Positions 30,828 to 32,563 of a stretch of 32,563 bases of DNA are shown in pieces (positions within the stretch are counted from its first letter, which is position 1; each line of letters starts with the position of its first letter). Below the pieces are notes generated by a model that made no database searches, was not told the DNA's origin, and saw only the letters and a list, made by a program, of their open reading frames with translations. Made by a program: the position numbers and the translations under genes. The DNA comes from Bacteroidaceae bacterium (GTDB lineage: Bacteria > Bacteroidota > Bacteroidia > Bacteroidales > Bacteroidaceae), in assembly GCA_017547385.1 (NCBI GenBank), contig JAFYPU010000019.1:1-32563 (forward strand), written 5' to 3'.

Positions 30828-32342
30828 TTAGATGGTTGGTAATGTTATTACGAATTTAGTGCCTTTTCCATACTCGCTTTCTGCATGTATGGTGCCTTTA
30901 TGATTGCTAATCACGCTCTTGACATAAGCCAAGCCGAGTCCGAATCCTTTCACATCGTGCACATTTCCGGTGGAAACGCGATAGAAGCGATCGAAAATCT
31001 TCTTCAGGTTTTCCTTCTTGATGCCGATACCATTGTCGGACACCGTGATGATGATTTTCCCATGATCGTTTCGGGTGCCCACTTTCAGTTGCAAATCACG
31101 ATCGGGGTGCTTGTATTTCACAGAGTTGTCCATGAGGTTGAATAACACGTTGGTGAAATGCATTTCGTCGGCAAACACATTGTCGTGCTCGGCTTTCAGC
31201 TTGGCTTCAATCTTACCACCCGAGCTTTCCACCTTGAGGCGGAAGGTGTCAACCACGTTCTCTGTGAGTTGGTTCACCGCCAATTCTCTTCGCTTAAAGG
31301 CACCGCCCTTCTTGTCGAACAAGGAGATTTGCAGCACTTTCTCCACTTGGAAACGCAGACGCTTTGTTTCGTCGTTGATGATGTTGGAGAGGTGCTTGTA
31401 CATGGCCTCGCTCTTTTTGACCGATGGGTCGGCCAGCATCTGTGCGGCCAATGAGATGGAGGATATCGGTGTCTTGAACTCGTGGGTCATGTTGTTGATG
31501 AAATCGTTCTTGATTTCGGTGAGGCGGCGTTGGCGGAAAATGGTGTAGATGGTGAAGACGAAAATCAGCAACAGCACGAAGGTGAGCACCAACATCGGAA
31601 CCATATACATGACTCCGGCCCACATGTATCGGCGCATCTCGGGGAAGTGGATGCGAATGATGCCCGACTGCGCTGCCGCATCATTGGGGAAGAGCGTTTG
31701 CGAATAGAACACATCGTCCGGCTCTGCCGTGTAGTCCGAGCAGCGATAGATTTCGCGTCCGTCCATGGTGGTTACGGAGAAGTGGTAGTCCAGATTGATA
31801 CCGTTGTTTCGGAGTTCGGTCTTTATCACACGGTCGAGTGTTCGGAAGTCCACACGTTCCTGCAACGACTTGTATCCGGGTTCTGCCAACATGGAGAGCA
31901 CCACTTGTTCCAGCAGTTCGCGCTTATAAACATAATGGTCGCGCACGGCATCGCGCATGCTCTCTTCCGCACTGACGAGCAATTTGGTGGAGAAGTGCTT
32001 GCCCGGTATGCGGCGGCCGGGTTTGGGCATGGCCAAAGGCAATCTCAGCGAATCGTGGTTCTGCAGCAAACTGTCCTCTGCGGCACGAGCCTCTTCCACA
32101 GCCTGGAGCGCGTTTCGCTCCTCGGGACGCAATTCTTTGCGTATCTCTTCTTCCAAGCCTTTCTTGGTTTCACCGAGTTCCATGGCATGCGAGGCTGCAT
32201 AGAGGCTGCGTTTCACAGACTCGTCAAAGTGCCCCCGTCGCACACTGAGCACTTCCTCGAAGTATTGCGACTGAAGATAGAGCAACGCCAGAAACGTTAC
32301 GCCCATCACTATTGCAATTAACCAAATCGTTGACTTCTTCAT
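30828..32342 (-). CDS. rprX: Sensor histidine kinase RprX
   Basis: A 504-residue membrane kinase, starting at the ATG at 32342 (MKKSTIWLIAIVMG). TM1 is at about 6-24, followed by a periplasmic sensor region (about 25-238), TM2 at about 240-269, then the HisKA motif NMTHEFKTPISS (His287) and an HATPase domain with NLMDNSVKYKHP (N box), VSDNGIGIK (G1), FDRFYRV and GFGLGLAYVK (G2). The Bacteroides RprX has a similar design. It is the first gene of the rprX-rprY operon. A -7 element lies only 5 bp upstream of this start; an ATG at 32387 would add 15 residues through that element and is less likely. Confidence 0.9.
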   Translation of the reverse strand: MKKSTIWLIAIVMGVTFLALLYLQSQYFEEVLSVRRGHFDESVKRSLYAASHAMELGETKKGLEEEIRKELRPEERNALQAVEEARAAEDSLLQNHDSLRLPLAMPKPGRRIPGKHFSTKLLVSAEESMRDAVRDHYVYKRELLEQVVLSMLAEPGYKSLQERVDFRTLDRVIKTELRNNGINLDYHFSVTTMDGREIYRCSDYTAEPDDVFYSQTLFPNDAAAQSGIIRIHFPEMRRYMWAGVMYMVPMLVLTFVLLLIFVFTIYTIFRQRRLTEIKNDFINNMTHEFKTPISSISLAAQMLADPSVKKSEAMYKHLSNIINDETKRLRFQVEKVLQISLFDKKGGAFKRRELAVNQLTENVVDTFRLKVESSGGKIEAKLKAEHDNVFADEMHFTNVLFNLMDNSVKYKHPDRDLQLKVGTRNDHGKIIITVSDNGIGIKKENLKKIFDRFYRVSTGNVHDVKGFGLGLAYVKSVISNHKGTIHAESEYGKGTKFVITLPTI

Positions 32343-32347
32343 GGCGG

Positions 32348-32355
32348 CAAAGATA
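32348..32355 (-). promoter_or_regulatory. Probable -7 element of rprX, next to its start codon
   Basis: TATCTTTG on minus with its G at 32348; the ATG begins at 32342, five bases later. If used, the transcript would be nearly leaderless. No good -33 element at 19-20 bp. Confidence 0.5.
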
Positions 32356-32482
32356 GGTTGGCAGCAAATCCATTCCTTAAAATTCACTCTTCTTTATTTA
32401 ATTTGCAGTAATAATTAACCATGTTTTGAAACTTTAATTGCTATTTTGATAATTATCACAAGCATCTCCGGGATTCGCAGAC

Positions 32483-32563
32483 CCCACTTCTGTATTTCCG
32501 AAGGGGTTTTGCAAAAAGTGGCAGGCCTTGCCACTTTTGTGGTAAGCCGTGCCACAAAAGTGG
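32483..32563. repeat. Nested palindromes at the end of the window
   Basis: CCCC...GGGG stem (32483-32507), then AAAAGTGGC / GCCACTTTT (32514-32538), then CCACTTTTGTGG (32531-32542) with its exact reverse complement CCACAAAAGTGG (32552-32563). The arms overlap, so alternative folds are possible. The window ends inside it. Confidence 0.7.

Noticed and set aside
29765-30859. 364-residue plus-strand frame across the rprY gene
   Set aside because: It is antisense to a receiver/winged-helix protein with all key residues, and crosses a perfect terminator.

Overview
The window looks like chromosomal DNA of a Bacteroidales bacterium, most likely Prevotellaceae. The main evidence is a 286-residue primary sigma factor without region 1.1, a Bacteroides-type RprX/RprY two-component system, a DUF4421-like protein, secreted proteins ending in short Por/T9SS-like sorting tails, and many promoters of the Bacteroidetes form TTTG-N19/20-TAnnTTTG. 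Starts generally lack a clear Shine-Dalgarno sequence. All family names come from reading the translations; no database search was run.

Layout. 1-430: two tandem copies of a hairpin-rich repeat. 592-1305: an OmpA-like lipoprotein (minus). 1512-9331: a housekeeping block on plus: proS, tkt-rpiB, an HU/IHF protein, a 29-residue AURKAIP1/COX24-like (mS38/bS22-like) ribosomal mini-protein, an RNase G/E and rpoD. 9411-9774: short palindromic repeats, then three 85-bp tandem repeats whose last copy forms a consensus promoter. 9811-11943: a four-gene cassette encoding a small secreted protein, an HPr-kinase-like ATPase, a S24/S26 (SipW-like) peptidase and a PqqD-family protein. These are RiPP-type components with no obvious precursor or cyclase. 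12059-12628: a flavin-reductase-like protein.

12636-16486 (minus): a decayed ISL3-like transposase fragment, a Cys-rich small protein, an A+T-rich HNH endonuclease, and an SDR / nucleotidyltransferase / zinc alcohol dehydrogenase set. The five intact genes form one directional run ending in a terminator. 16725-21401 (minus): a 1490-residue secreted modular protein followed after 12 bp by a 63-residue peptide gene. 21804-23062 (minus): tRNA-Arg, an unknown 192-residue protein, and a Gly-Leu-Leu-Gly tRNA array. 23410-24348: a polytopic membrane protein, divergent from a Gfo/Idh/MocA oxidoreductase, a DUF4421-like protein and a uracil-DNA-glycosylase-family protein (24412-27242, plus). 27357-29598 (minus): a secreted sialidase followed by a second small peptide gene. 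30116-32342 (minus): RprX/RprY.

The most interesting point is that the two secreted-protein genes (1490-residue protein and sialidase) are each followed by a small ORF. The two encoded peptides resemble each other: a Y-x-[AT]-P-x-V-E start, an MS in the middle, a KRR, and an IWG-x-S end. One of them is too short to be caught by ordinary gene finding. The same window holds an orphan kinase/peptidase/PqqD cassette of the kind that acts on small peptides. A link between the two is only an inference, but it can be tested.
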